Shown in pieces: positions 1 through 8,700 of a DNA stretch of 64,000 nucleotides. The position numbers and the translations under genes were made by a program. Under the pieces are notes generated by a model, which saw only the letters and a list, made by a program, of their open reading frames with translations, was not told the DNA's origin and did not search any database. Each line of letters starts with the position of its first letter. The first letter of the stretch is position 1. The stretch comes from Trichlorobacter thiogenes (GTDB taxonomy: Bacteria; Desulfobacterota; Desulfuromonadia; Geobacterales; Pseudopelobacteraceae): NCBI RefSeq assembly GCF_900167465.1, contig NZ_FUWR01000010.1, positions 1 through 64,000 of the forward strand. Direction: 5' to 3'.

Positions 1-261
1 CCTGACCACATCCATCTGGTGTTGAGTATTCCACCGAAGTACAGTGTTTCGATGGTGATAGGGTATTTGAAAGGCAAGTCGGCAATTCATATTCACCGTA
101 AGGCCGAAGGGGTCAAGAAAGGTTTTATCGGTCGGCACTTTTGGTCACGTGGTTACTGTGCCAGCACTATCGGCCTGGATGAAGAAATGATCCGGGCGTA
201 TGTAAGAGATCAAGAACATCTGGACAAACAAGAGGAGTTGGACTTCACCCAAAACCCTTAG
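1..261 (+). CDS. IS200-type transposase TnpA (5' end outside window)
   Basis: The first codons read PDHIHLV, which contains the HUH (His-Ile-His) metal-binding motif of Y1 transposases of the IS200/IS605 group. Further on, GRHFWSRGYCAST and MIRAYVRDQEHLDK match the conserved C-terminal helix that carries the catalytic tyrosine (Y in AYVRDQ). The reading frame is open from base 1, so the true start lies upstream and only about 86 residues are seen of a protein that is usually 130-155 aa. The enzyme moves single-stranded IS copies through hairpin ends, and two hairpins follow directly. No accessory tnpB is seen to the right. Confidence 0.85.
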   Translation, partial: PDHIHLVLSIPPKYSVSMVIGYLKGKSAIHIHRKAEGVKKGFIGRHFWSRGYCASTIGLDEEMIRAYVRDQEHLDKQEELDFTQNP

Positions 262-304
262 CCCCTTTTAGGGGCTTTCCTCAAGCCACCGGCTCTGCCG
301 GTGG
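260..304. mobile_element. Right-end hairpins of the IS200-type element
   Basis: Two perfect stem-loops follow the transposase stop: AGCCCC/GGGGCT at 260-276 and CCACCGGC/GCCGGTGG with a TCT loop at 286-304. Subterminal hairpins are what TnpA of this family recognises. The first may double as a terminator. The exact element end cannot be set from one copy. Confidence 0.55.
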
Positions 305-339
305 TCATGACTCTTTGCGTTCCCTGCGTTCTTTCGCGG

Positions 340-1413
340 CTATATTCTCAGCAATCTTGCTGGATTGGTAAATACCTCTTCCGGTACCCCCAGCGCTTTC
401 TTCAGCGCAACATCCCGATCCCACGGGTTTTTGATGGCCAGTAAGCGTGCCACAGTCCAAGGAGCCAGCCGTGTCAGGTGCCCCAAGGGTGAAACCAGCG
501 GGGTGTTGGTTAGCGGCATATCAGTGCCGTAGTGCAGCCTGCCATGCAGGTGGTGTTGCTGGATCAGGCGGCGCAACTGGCCGGGCCGGTTGATCTGGGT
601 CAGGGCAGAGATATCAGCATGCAGGTTGGGGTGCAGGTCGCACAGGCGAAGGAAACGGCTGAAGTTGTGTTCACCTTCATTTCTGCCATTGGCAGCGGCA
701 TGGGCAGCAATCACCGTTATCCCCTGCTCCAGCGCCAGGCGCAGCCGGTGCGGGTCTCCCAGCTCATTACGGGCATAGGTGAACGATGCCTCATCACCGG
801 TGTGGGTCAGAAGCGGCAGGCCATACTGCTGCATCCGTTGATAGAACGGCACCAGCCGTTTATCAGCCAGATCAATATGCTGGATCGAAGGGAGCCATTT
901 CATCAGCACCGCACCAGCCTCAACCGCCTTGTCCAGCAGCTCCAGCGCATCCCTGCGGTACGGGTTGATACTGGCCCCAAAGCGCAGGTTGGGGTGCTGT
1001 TTCACCGACTCTGCCAGAAAATCATTGGGGATGTACATTTCGGTACAGCTTTGGTCCAGCTCACCCTGGCTGTCCAAAGCCCCATCCATGGCCAGCACCA
1101 CGGCCATGTCCACCTTGCCGGAGGCGGTCAGGGAGGCTGACAGCCGCTCCAGCACCAGCTTGTCGCCATGGTGCAGTAGCTCATGTTCCTGCACCCCAAA
1201 GGAGCTTAGGTAGACCCGGTACTTCCAGCTCTTGCGCAGCTCCGGGGAGATGAAACAGCCGGAATTACCGGAACCGATTCCGGCAGTGTGGCAGTGTATG
1301 TCGATGATTGGGTGCATGGGGTATGTAAGCTCCGCAATAACTGAATCGTTACTTTTATACAAATTTACAGTTGAAATATGATTTTGTATGGTTTTGTTGA
1401 TGTCTGTGGTCAA
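340..1413 (-). CDS. Amidohydrolase (TIM-barrel metal-dependent hydrolase)
   Basis: The protein shows the ordered metal ligands of the amidohydrolase superfamily: IDIHCHT (HxH) near residue 38, a lysine in VLMKWLPS, LLTHTGDE (His), VIAAHAAANG (His) and HYGTDMPL (Asp). It is probably a cytoplasmic hydrolase or decarboxylase-like enzyme; the substrate cannot be told from sequence. The TTG start at 1413 has AGGA six bases upstream. An internal ATG at 1317 (MHPIIDIHCHT) is an alternative that begins right at the barrel and has a weaker GGAG 12 bases upstream. It lies 28 bases downstream of the methyltransferase gene on the same strand and may be co-transcribed with it. Confidence 0.8.
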   Translation of the reverse strand: MTTDINKTIQNHISTVNLYKSNDSVIAELTYPMHPIIDIHCHTAGIGSGNSGCFISPELRKSWKYRVYLSSFGVQEHELLHHGDKLVLERLSASLTASGKVDMAVVLAMDGALDSQGELDQSCTEMYIPNDFLAESVKQHPNLRFGASINPYRRDALELLDKAVEAGAVLMKWLPSIQHIDLADKRLVPFYQRMQQYGLPLLTHTGDEASFTYARNELGDPHRLRLALEQGITVIAAHAAANGRNEGEHNFSRFLRLCDLHPNLHADISALTQINRPGQLRRLIQQHHLHGRLHYGTDMPLTNTPLVSPLGHLTRLAPWTVARLLAIKNPWDRDVALKKALGVPEEVFTNPARLLRI

Positions 1414-1441
1414 GGCAGTTCCTGGCCATGTACGCCCTGCA

Positions 1442-2188
1442 TCATCGCGGCATCAGCGCGAAAACACCCCAGCCCAGGTATTCACGGGTGTAGCTGGCGT
1501 AGCGCTCCGGTTCAGAAGTCAGTTGGGCTCGAACCTCTTGTGCAAACTCGTCGTCAGGATTGGCTTCAAGCCAACGGCGCATGGTGAGCCATTTGGCTGC
1601 CTCGTACCTGTCCCAGCCATCCTGATCAGCCAGAACCATTTCAACCAGGTCGTAGCCAAGTTGACCAAAAGAGGCGATAAGTTCCGGCAGTATCAGAAAG
1701 TCGGAGATCGAATGGGCAAGGCAGCCCTTGGCAATCTGCTCTGTTGGCGGTAACTGCCGCCAGAAGGGTTCGCCGATCAGGATGATTCCGCCGGTGTTCA
1801 GGCTGCGCTTCAGCAGCTCGATAGTGCCGCTAACTCCGCCGCCGATCCAGGTGGCGCCGACACAGGCTGCCACACCGACCTTCTCGTCAGCAACGTAGCC
1901 CGCAGCATCGCCATGGATGAACGTAACCTGATCTGCCACGCCCAGCTCTACAGCGCGTTGTTTTGCCTGCTCGGTGAACAGCTGGCTCATGTCAATGCCG
2001 GTGCCGGTGATGCCGTGATCCCGTGCCCAGCTGCAGAGCATCTCCCCAGAACCGCTGCCCAGGTCAAGCACGCGGGTTCCCGGTTCCAGGCGTAGCGCCG
2101 CGCCGAGGGTGGCCAGTTTTTCGGGTGTGATCGGGTTATGGATACGGTGAGCGCTTTCGGTGATGTTGAAAATCCGTGGTATGTCCAT
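1442..2188 (-). CDS. Class I SAM-dependent methyltransferase
   Basis: Motif I is clear (RVLDLGSGSGEML, near residue 40), followed by an acidic residue at the end of strand 2 (GTGIDMS) and a motif II/III-like segment (VTFIHGDAAGY). This is a 248-aa cytoplasmic methyltransferase of the small-molecule type. It resembles generic class I family members and the acceptor is unknown. The start ATG follows AAGGAG by 10 bases. It lies between RhuM-like and amidohydrolase genes on the same strand. Confidence 0.8.
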   Translation of the reverse strand: MDIPRIFNITESAHRIHNPITPEKLATLGAALRLEPGTRVLDLGSGSGEMLCSWARDHGITGTGIDMSQLFTEQAKQRAVELGVADQVTFIHGDAAGYVADEKVGVAACVGATWIGGGVSGTIELLKRSLNTGGIILIGEPFWRQLPPTEQIAKGCLAHSISDFLILPELIASFGQLGYDLVEMVLADQDGWDRYEAAKWLTMRRWLEANPDDEFAQEVRAQLTSEPERYASYTREYLGWGVFALMPR

Positions 2189-2249
2189 GTGTGGAAATCT
2201 CCTTGGGGGGTGAAGCTGTTTGGTTAAAAGTCGCTTTCTTTAGTAAAGG

Positions 2250-3263
2250 TCATGTCTTCTTTTGCTCCAGCAGTCGTTTCTCCAGCTCTTCCAGGGTTTG
2301 CAGATCCTCTCTGTCAGCGGCTAGGGCTTCTTCGGTCTTCCGTTTCTGGTTAAATTCTTCATACCGCTGTTCGGCGATTTCCTTTGCCACCTCTGCCTTA
2401 ACTTTTCCGGCATGGGTCAAGATCTCATGCTCATTGAACGACAGAAAGGCATCCAGTTTTTCCGACCACTGTTCCATGGTGACGGTTTTGCGCTGCCGGG
2501 CCTGCCTTTCCGCATAGTCCAGATACATGGTGACAATCTCGTTGAGATCCTTGATTTCATCGGCCTGCAGATAGTTCTTGGCAATGGCCACATCCGGCTT
2601 ACGGACAATGGAACCCTGCCAGGAGGTCAGCCCCATGTTGGGCAGTTCTGTATTACTTCGCGATTCGATCAATTCTGCGGCGGTCTTGCCGGTAATGGCC
2701 CAGAGCATCTTGTTCTGAACCTTCTTGAAAAACAACTGGGCCTGCTCGGAGTTTTTGTCATAATCAATGGCGGTGGCATAGATATCACGGATTTTCTGGT
2801 AAAAACGCTTTTCTGACGCCCGGATATCCCGTATGCGAGCCAACCACTCGTCAAAATAGTCCCAAGTATCGGCTTTTTTCAGCCGCTCATCATCCATGGC
2901 AAAGCCTTTGATGATGTACTCTTTCAGGATATTGGTAGCCCAGATGCGAAACTGGGTGGCGCGTTTGGAGTTGACCCGATAACCTACGGCGATGATGGCA
3001 TCCAGGTTGTAAAAATCCTTGCTACGGGAGACTTGCCGCCCACCTTCGTTTTGAACTGTTTCCATTTTGGAAACAGTTGCCTCCCGGCTCAATTCTCCTT
3101 CTTCATAAATATTTGCCAGGTGCTTGGAAATAGCAGGCACATTGACACCAAAAAGCTCCGCCATCGCCGACTGGGGCATCCAGATGGTTTCATTTTGCAC
3201 GACGGTGTCAACTTTAATGTCTCCGTCGGGAGTGGTGTAGAGGATGATTCGGGATTCAGTCAT
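2250..3263 (-). CDS. RhuM family protein
   Basis: The N-terminus (IILYTTPDGDIKVDTVVQNE, then IWMPQSAMAELFGVNVPAISKHL) and the central FYNLDAIIAVGYRVNSKRATQFRIWAT segment are characteristic of the RhuM family, first named from a Salmonella pathogenicity island and common in mobile islands. The first 60 residues look like a helix-turn-helix, and the C-terminal third is a charged coiled coil (about 240-337). The family's biochemical role is not settled. The ATG has AAGGA 8 bases upstream. Family members usually sit in variable regions, in keeping with the island directly to its right. Confidence 0.8.
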   Translation of the reverse strand: MTESRIILYTTPDGDIKVDTVVQNETIWMPQSAMAELFGVNVPAISKHLANIYEEGELSREATVSKMETVQNEGGRQVSRSKDFYNLDAIIAVGYRVNSKRATQFRIWATNILKEYIIKGFAMDDERLKKADTWDYFDEWLARIRDIRASEKRFYQKIRDIYATAIDYDKNSEQAQLFFKKVQNKMLWAITGKTAAELIESRSNTELPNMGLTSWQGSIVRKPDVAIAKNYLQADEIKDLNEIVTMYLDYAERQARQRKTVTMEQWSEKLDAFLSFNEHEILTHAGKVKAEVAKEIAEQRYEEFNQKRKTEEALAADREDLQTLEELEKRLLEQKKT

Positions 3264-3303
3264 GCTGTTGATCCTTTAGATTCTTGTTTGGTTCTATATG
3301 TTT

Positions 3304-3327
3304 CTCTTCGCGTTCTTTGCGCCTTGG
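3304..3327. repeat. Short tract of CGCAAAGAA-like repeats
   Basis: Read on the minus strand, this stretch is two imperfect copies of a CGCAAAGAACGCGAAG-type unit. A second tract of the same kind lies at 313-339. Such tracts are scattered in many proteobacterial genomes next to variable genes. Function unknown. Confidence 0.45.
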
Positions 3328-3346
3328 TGAGAAATCCACTTTTACA

Positions 3347-3480
3347 CTATGGCCCCTCCGCCAGCTTCTTTAGTCCCTTCAGATCAAGCTTGCCACTGCC
3401 CAGCATCGGGATCGCTTCAGCTGCCACCAGCAGGGATGGTTTCCAGAGGTTGGGCAGCTCTGCCTGCTCAATGGCCTACT
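3347..3480 (-). pseudogene. 3' fragment of a second aas-like gene
   Basis: On the minus strand this decodes to AIEQAELPNLWKPSLLV, AAEAIPMLGSGKLDLKG, LKKLAEGP and a stop. It is nearly residue-for-residue the C-terminus of the intact acyltransferase/ligase whose gene ends at 5738. At DNA level the two stretches are clearly alignable but diverged (roughly four bases in five identical by eye), so it is not a recent duplication. It breaks off abruptly at about 3480, where the end of the nuclease-like gene begins. It looks like the stump of an older allele left when the 3.5-5.7 kb island arrived. Confidence 0.8.
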
Positions 3481-4529
3481 TGACCTAACGCCTCAAGGAA
3501 TTTCATAAATGCCGGTGGATCAAATGACTGCAGGGGGATTTTCCCGATTTTACCGGTAGGTTTTTTCATGGGAATTGGCTCTATATTAAGAATTTCCAGG
3601 GCTTCTGCTACGGATCTTTCTTTGTTTTTTATAGTCCAAATTTCAATGTGTGGGATACGTCCAGGGTAAATACTTATCGATGCCGCTGTATATGGGTCAT
3701 TGGGTTGAATGAAGGAAATAATTTTTGTGGCCGCGACCGCTATTGAAATCCCAGATATTGTGTGACTCCCTGTCTTAACGCTGTTGTAAATTGCAAGATA
3801 GTCTTCCATCTGCTTCCTCAGTCCAACATCTGCGTACTCTTGTATTATTTCATCATCAGAAAGCATCAGCCCTTTTTTCGGTGCCTTGAGCTCCTTCTTG
3901 ACTTCAGCGCCATACAGGTGAGGAATGATAATTTCAAAATCCTTATGGCGATAATATTCAAGTTCTACGGCATAAATATCAAAATTGCTGTTACTGTTCA
4001 TGTAAACAATAAGATCGCGCAGTCTGTCATGCAATTTGTCCATTAGTACGACAAACTTGAAGGTGCCGGTGTTGAGGCATTTATGAATATTTGCAAGTAG
4101 TTGTTCTGTTTGCACAAGGTCAATGCTGAAAAACTCTTGTAGTTTCTCGTCAAGGGGCATGTCAAATGCGCGATGTGACTTGGCATCAAGTAATGAGATG
4201 AATTCATTGAAATCAATACTGTGCCGCCAGAGTGAAGCGCCATAATCAAGCACCTGAGCGACAACCAGGCGCTTGTCGTTGTTTCGGTAAAGCTTTGTTT
4301 CTATGAGGTATATGTTGCCGGATTGATCGACTCCAATAGCATCTATTGGGCCACTTCCTGTGGGGAACTCTCGTGCCAAAACAAGTAGCCTAATATCCTC
4401 GTTAATCTCGTAAAGAGGGATCGCCTCGGGGTTATTATGGATGTATTCCTGGAGGTGATCTTCCAACTGAAATTCCGATGGATCAAGCTTAACAGCATCT
4501 TTTCCATTATTTGAGACAATAATTGCCAT
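3468..4529 (-). CDS. PD-(D/E)XK nuclease-like protein (DUF91/NucS-like fold)
   Basis: Around residues 55-85 the protein reads FPTGSGPIDAIGVD, then GNIYLIETKLYRNND. This is the D...ExK signature of PD-(D/E)XK nucleases, in the form seen in NucS/DUF91-like proteins. The N-terminus (LEDHLQEYIHNNPEAIPL) matches the helix that precedes this core in such proteins. The remaining 250 residues are not recognised. I chose the ATG at 4529 because GGAG lies 8 bases upstream; the in-frame GTG at 4538 overlaps that site. The last residues (VGH) are read from the aas fragment, so the natural C-terminus may have been lost at the junction. Codon use is AT-rich compared with aas. Confidence 0.7.
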   Translation of the reverse strand: MAIIVSNNGKDAVKLDPSEFQLEDHLQEYIHNNPEAIPLYEINEDIRLLVLAREFPTGSGPIDAIGVDQSGNIYLIETKLYRNNDKRLVVAQVLDYGASLWRHSIDFNEFISLLDAKSHRAFDMPLDEKLQEFFSIDLVQTEQLLANIHKCLNTGTFKFVVLMDKLHDRLRDLIVYMNSNSNFDIYAVELEYYRHKDFEIIIPHLYGAEVKKELKAPKKGLMLSDDEIIQEYADVGLRKQMEDYLAIYNSVKTGSHTISGISIAVAATKIISFIQPNDPYTAASISIYPGRIPHIEIWTIKNKERSVAEALEILNIEPIPMKKPTGKIGKIPLQSFDPPAFMKFLEALGQVGH

Positions 4530-4608
4530 ATAATTCACTCCATTTTAGGGTGCAGGGGCGACTGAGTACAGGAGATCAGTGTCTATGCCCAGTCGAGCGG
4601 GTATACGT

Positions 4609-5331
4609 CTATAATTGCAACTCTACCCAAACTCCATTGTGGTCACTAAGGTCAGGGGCATACCATGCATCAACAGTTTTGCAGAATTCTTTGCATCTTG
4701 AGCTGATGCATATATGGTCAACGTTATGACGATCAATCAGGGTATGAAAATCATCGGAGGTAAGACAAGAAAGGTCATTGCCAGCCAATTGTCGGCTCAT
4801 TTCCATAATTCCATTCCTGTTTGATGTATGCGCAAAATACCAATTCGATCCATCTCGTGGCTGATTAAAGTCACCAGCAACACAAAATATCGATTGTTTA
4901 TTTTGTGAAATAATTTTCGACCAATCAGCCCCGTGGTCAATTATAGATTTGTTATGCTCTTCCCATGGCTTTGACTTTCCATCACGGCCTTTGTCCATCT
5001 GCCATGTTATTATTGTCCCGTATACTATCATGCTGATATCTGGTGTAATTTCAACTTCAGCACACACTGCAGTTTCAGTGTCGTATGTCCTAATTTCATT
5101 TCGAATAGGGACCCTGCTCCAAATAGTTGACCAATATTTCTGATATTTATTCTTATGTTCAGGTACTACAGGCCTATAGCCAAGTGGTGAAATATCGACT
5201 TGACTACAGGTTTCAGTTAGAATCCATATATCGGCATTAATGCCCTTGATTATGTCAACTTGGGGATCAATTTTTCGCGAATTGTTCTTGGAGGCATGAT
5301 CTAAATTCCATGTAGCGATTTTGATTGACAT
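4609..5331 (-). CDS. Endonuclease/exonuclease/phosphatase family protein
   Basis: The order of motifs is that of the EEP superfamily: IATWNLDH (Asn), ILTETC (metal-binding Glu), VAGDFNQPRDG (Asp-x-Asn), VDHICIS and, at the end, LSDHNGVWVEL (catalytic Asp-His). All catalytic positions are present, so an active Mg-dependent phosphodiesterase or nuclease is likely. At 240 aa it is a minimal domain without signal peptide. AAAGG stands 6 bases before the ATG. It sits in the AT-rich island between the PD-(D/E)XK gene and a 104-aa gene on the same strand. The pairing of two nucleases suggests a defence or DNA-processing cassette, which is inference only. Confidence 0.8.
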   Translation of the reverse strand: MSIKIATWNLDHASKNNSRKIDPQVDIIKGINADIWILTETCSQVDISPLGYRPVVPEHKNKYQKYWSTIWSRVPIRNEIRTYDTETAVCAEVEITPDISMIVYGTIITWQMDKGRDGKSKPWEEHNKSIIDHGADWSKIISQNKQSIFCVAGDFNQPRDGSNWYFAHTSNRNGIMEMSRQLAGNDLSCLTSDDFHTLIDRHNVDHICISSRCKEFCKTVDAWYAPDLSDHNGVWVELQL

Positions 5332-5371
5332 AAGTGACCTTTCTCAATTTGCTTGCATCGCAGGCAAAGTT

Positions 5372-5686
5372 TTATCGCGTTCGCCTTAAGCCAGCTTCAT
5401 GAAAAGTTGCTACAAAATCAGGGTGAATCTCTAGCAGGTAAAATCTTTTCCAATAGGGGTATTTATCATTCAGCATACTTATTGCATTGTCACAACCTTC
5501 TACGATCCTTGATTCAGACATGTAATCATCTCTCGAATCACCTGCTTCCATCAATGTCGTTTCATCAGACAAAATCTTGAATTGCCAGATAGCATTTCCG
5601 TTTTTATGTCCGTAAAGGGTCAGACATCCTCCTTCAACTCCAAGCACAATTATCTTTTCCCATTTCACAAGGTTCTCATTTGGCAT
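5372..5686 (-). CDS. Hypothetical 104-aa protein of the nuclease island
   Basis: The protein is small and soluble-looking (KIIVLGVEGGCLTLYG, WKRFYLLEIHPDFV), with no signal peptide or membrane segment and no family that I recognise. GAGG lies 9 bases before the ATG. It is the first gene of the AT-rich island, 40 bases upstream of the EEP nuclease gene on the same strand. The N-terminal beta-rich, C-terminal alpha/beta look would suit a small partner or immunity protein; no function is claimed. Confidence 0.6.
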   Translation of the reverse strand: MPNENLVKWEKIIVLGVEGGCLTLYGHKNGNAIWQFKILSDETTLMEAGDSRDDYMSESRIVEGCDNAISMLNDKYPYWKRFYLLEIHPDFVATFHEAGLRRTR

Positions 5687-5737
5687 GTAATATTACCTCA
5701 ATCGCTTCATTATATTATTCGGCTTGGGCGTCAGTCG

Positions 5738-8700
5738 TTATATTGCCATCTCCGCCAGCTTCTTCAGCCCCTTCAGATCCAGCTTACCGCTGCCCAGTAG
5801 TGGTATCGCCTCAGCTGTCACCAGTAACGACGGTTTCCAGAGGTTAGGCAGTTCGGCCTGTTCTATGGCCTGTTTAACCTTGGCCTCATCCAGTTGGGTC
5901 TGATCAAAGACCACCGCGATCCGCTCTCCCTTTTTCTCATCCGGCACAGCGGTTACTGCCAGCAGCAGGTCAGTGCTGGCCAGGGCTGCCAGCAGCCGTT
6001 CTTCCACTGCGCCGTGGGGGATCATTTCGCCGCCGATCTTGCTGAAGCGGGCCAGGCGATCAGTGATCACCACAAAGCCCTGATCATTGATGTAGCCGAT
6101 GTCGCCGGTGTTGTACCAGCCGTTGCGGATCACCTTGGCGGTCTCGTCCGGCTTGCCCAGGTAGCCGGTCATCAGGTTCGGGCCAGACACTTCAATCAGG
6201 CCCGGCTTGCCATCAGCCAGCAATACGCCACTTTCAGGGTCGCTGATCCGTACTGCCACGCCGGGGATCGGCCTACCCACGCTGCCCGGCAGTTGCCCTT
6301 TCTGGCGGATGCCGCCGATTTCCACATCCGGGATGTTGAGGGAGATAACCGGTGACAGCTCGGTTGCGCCGTAGCCTTCCAGGGGGCGCAGGTTAAACTT
6401 CTCTTCAAAGGCATTGGCCAGTTCTGTTTTTAGCTTTTCCGCACCGGTAATCACCAGGCGCAGGGATTTAAAATCCTCTGGATCAGCCTTGCGCAGGTAG
6501 GCGGACAGGAAGGTGGGGGTGGCGATCAGGATGCTGGCCTTTTCATTGCGCACCAGCTTGACAACTTGCGTCGCCTCCAACGGGTTACTGTGGCAGGCAG
6601 AGGAGAAACCTGACAGAAGCGGCAGCCAGAGCGTGCCGGTAAAGCCCAGTGAATGAAACAGCGGCAGTACCGCAGCCACCCGGTCGTTCTGGTTGGGCTG
6701 GAACACGGCCCGCAGTGATTCGATGTTGGAAAGGATGTTGTGATGCGACAGCATGACCCCTTTGGGAGTGCCGGTGCTGCCGGATGAGAAGATGATGGTG
6801 GCGGTGTCATCCGGTGCCGGGTTGCCAGCCACCAGGGCTGCCAGCGGAGCCAGTTTGGCAACGGCCAGTGACTTCAGTTTTTCCAGCGACCCCAGCCCTT
6901 GCATCACCTCTTCCAGCAGGATGATTCTTTCCGGCATCGGCAGGTCAGGCAGTTTCTCCAGCACCTTCTTTGACGTAACCACGCAGCTGATCTCTGCCTG
7001 TTCCAGAGATGAGGCAAAGGCATCCCGTGAAGCGGTGTAGTTGAGGTTAACCGGCACCTTGCCCAGCAGGGTCAGGGCGATGTTGGCGGTAAAACCGGCG
7101 GCTGAGGGGGGCAGCAGAATCCCCACCTGTTTGCCGGACAGCAGCGGCTGCAGCCGGTTTTTAACCAGCAGGCTACCGGTCAGCAGCTGGCCGTAGGTCA
7201 GGCTCTTGCCGGTGGTGTCATTGACCGCCGGGTGTGACCAGTTGCTGCGGGCAGTGCGGACAAAGGCATCAGCCAACGGCAGGCGCTGATGTTTGCGGGC
7301 CTCAAAGTAGCGCACTGACAGCTCCATTACCGCAGTGCGGGCCTGGGTTGCCAGATCTGCAGCCAACGGCGTGCCAAACAGGATATGCATCGGATAACGG
7401 TTCAGGTAGATATGGCGGTTGCGGGCATAGCTGAAGATGTTGCCCCAGGCGCCGCCGATGTAGGCCGGAATGATCGGCACGCCGGTTGCCTGGGCTATCC
7501 GGGCAAAGCCGGGCCGGAAGGCGTTCAGGCTGCCGTGGCGGGTGATCTCCCCTTCAGCAAAGATGCAGACTAGGTAGCCTTCATCCAGCACCTGTTTGGT
7601 GGCGCGCAGAAATTCCTTGAATCCGGCAATGCCATCCTTGGCAGAGACCGGAATCACCCCCATCAGGCGGAAGAGCGGATTCAGGGCCGGGGTTTCGTAG
7701 ATGGAGCGATCCATCACAAAGCGGATGCGGCGGGTCTGGGTGGCAACCAGCAGCAGGGCATCAATCCAGGAAACATGGTTGGCCACCAGCAGGGCCGGTC
7801 CCTCCAGCGGTACGTTGTCTTTGCCATCCACCCGAATCTTGTACAGCAGGTTCATCACCGCCAGGGCCACAAAGCGCAGCAGAAAATCCGGCAGGTAGCG
7901 GATGGTAACAAGGGTCAGCAGCAGGGTGATCAGGCCCATCACGCTGAACCCCTGGGCTGCGGTCATATGCATCGGCCCGCTGAACAGATAAGTCAGCCCG
8001 GCGGCAATAAGAATCCCCACCCAGTTGACAAAGCTGGAGGCAGCCAGCACCTCGCCCCGGATGGCCGGTTCAGAGCGCATCTGAATAAAGGTCTGCAGCG
8101 GCAGGGAGAACAGTCCGGCGCTGATGCCGAACAGGACGATGATGGCCAGCACGGTGGGCAGGTTGGGCGGCGCGTTGTGCAGCAGGATCGGCGCAATGGT
8201 CAGGCCGATGGCCCCCAGCGGCACGATGCCGAACTCCACATCCTTGCCGGACAGTTTGGCTGCCAGCAGCGAACCACCGGCAATCCCCAGGGCAGAAGCC
8301 AGAAACAGGTAGTTGCTGTTATCGGCAGTCATTCCCAACTGCTGGATGCCGTAGCCGATCAGGTTAAGCTGGGTAAAGGCCCCCACCAGCATGAACCAGG
8401 CCGAGCCGATAATGGCCAGCATCAGCCAGCGGTCATGCCAGACATGTTGCAGGGTGCGGAAGATCTCTGCCGGAAAGATGCGGATGCGACGCTCCGGCGC
8501 AGCTGCTGCCACCTTGGGCAGTTGCAGGGAGCAGAGCAGGCCGATGATCGCCACTAGCAGGCAGAAACAGGCAGCCAGCCAGAAACGGCCGGATGCAGCC
8601 TGGGTTAGCACTGATGCCAGGGCAGTACCAAAGATAATGGCCAGAAAGGTGAATGATTCGATCAGGCCGTTGGCCCGTGACAGCTCTTCCCGCGGGGCCA

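Noticed and set aside
532-1140. Long plus-strand frame opposite the amidohydrolase gene
   Set aside because: It mirrors a gene with all catalytic motifs on the other strand and has no ribosome site or recognisable domain.
7775-8557. 260-codon plus-strand frame opposite aas
   Set aside because: Gln/His-rich shadow of the transporter and acyltransferase codons.
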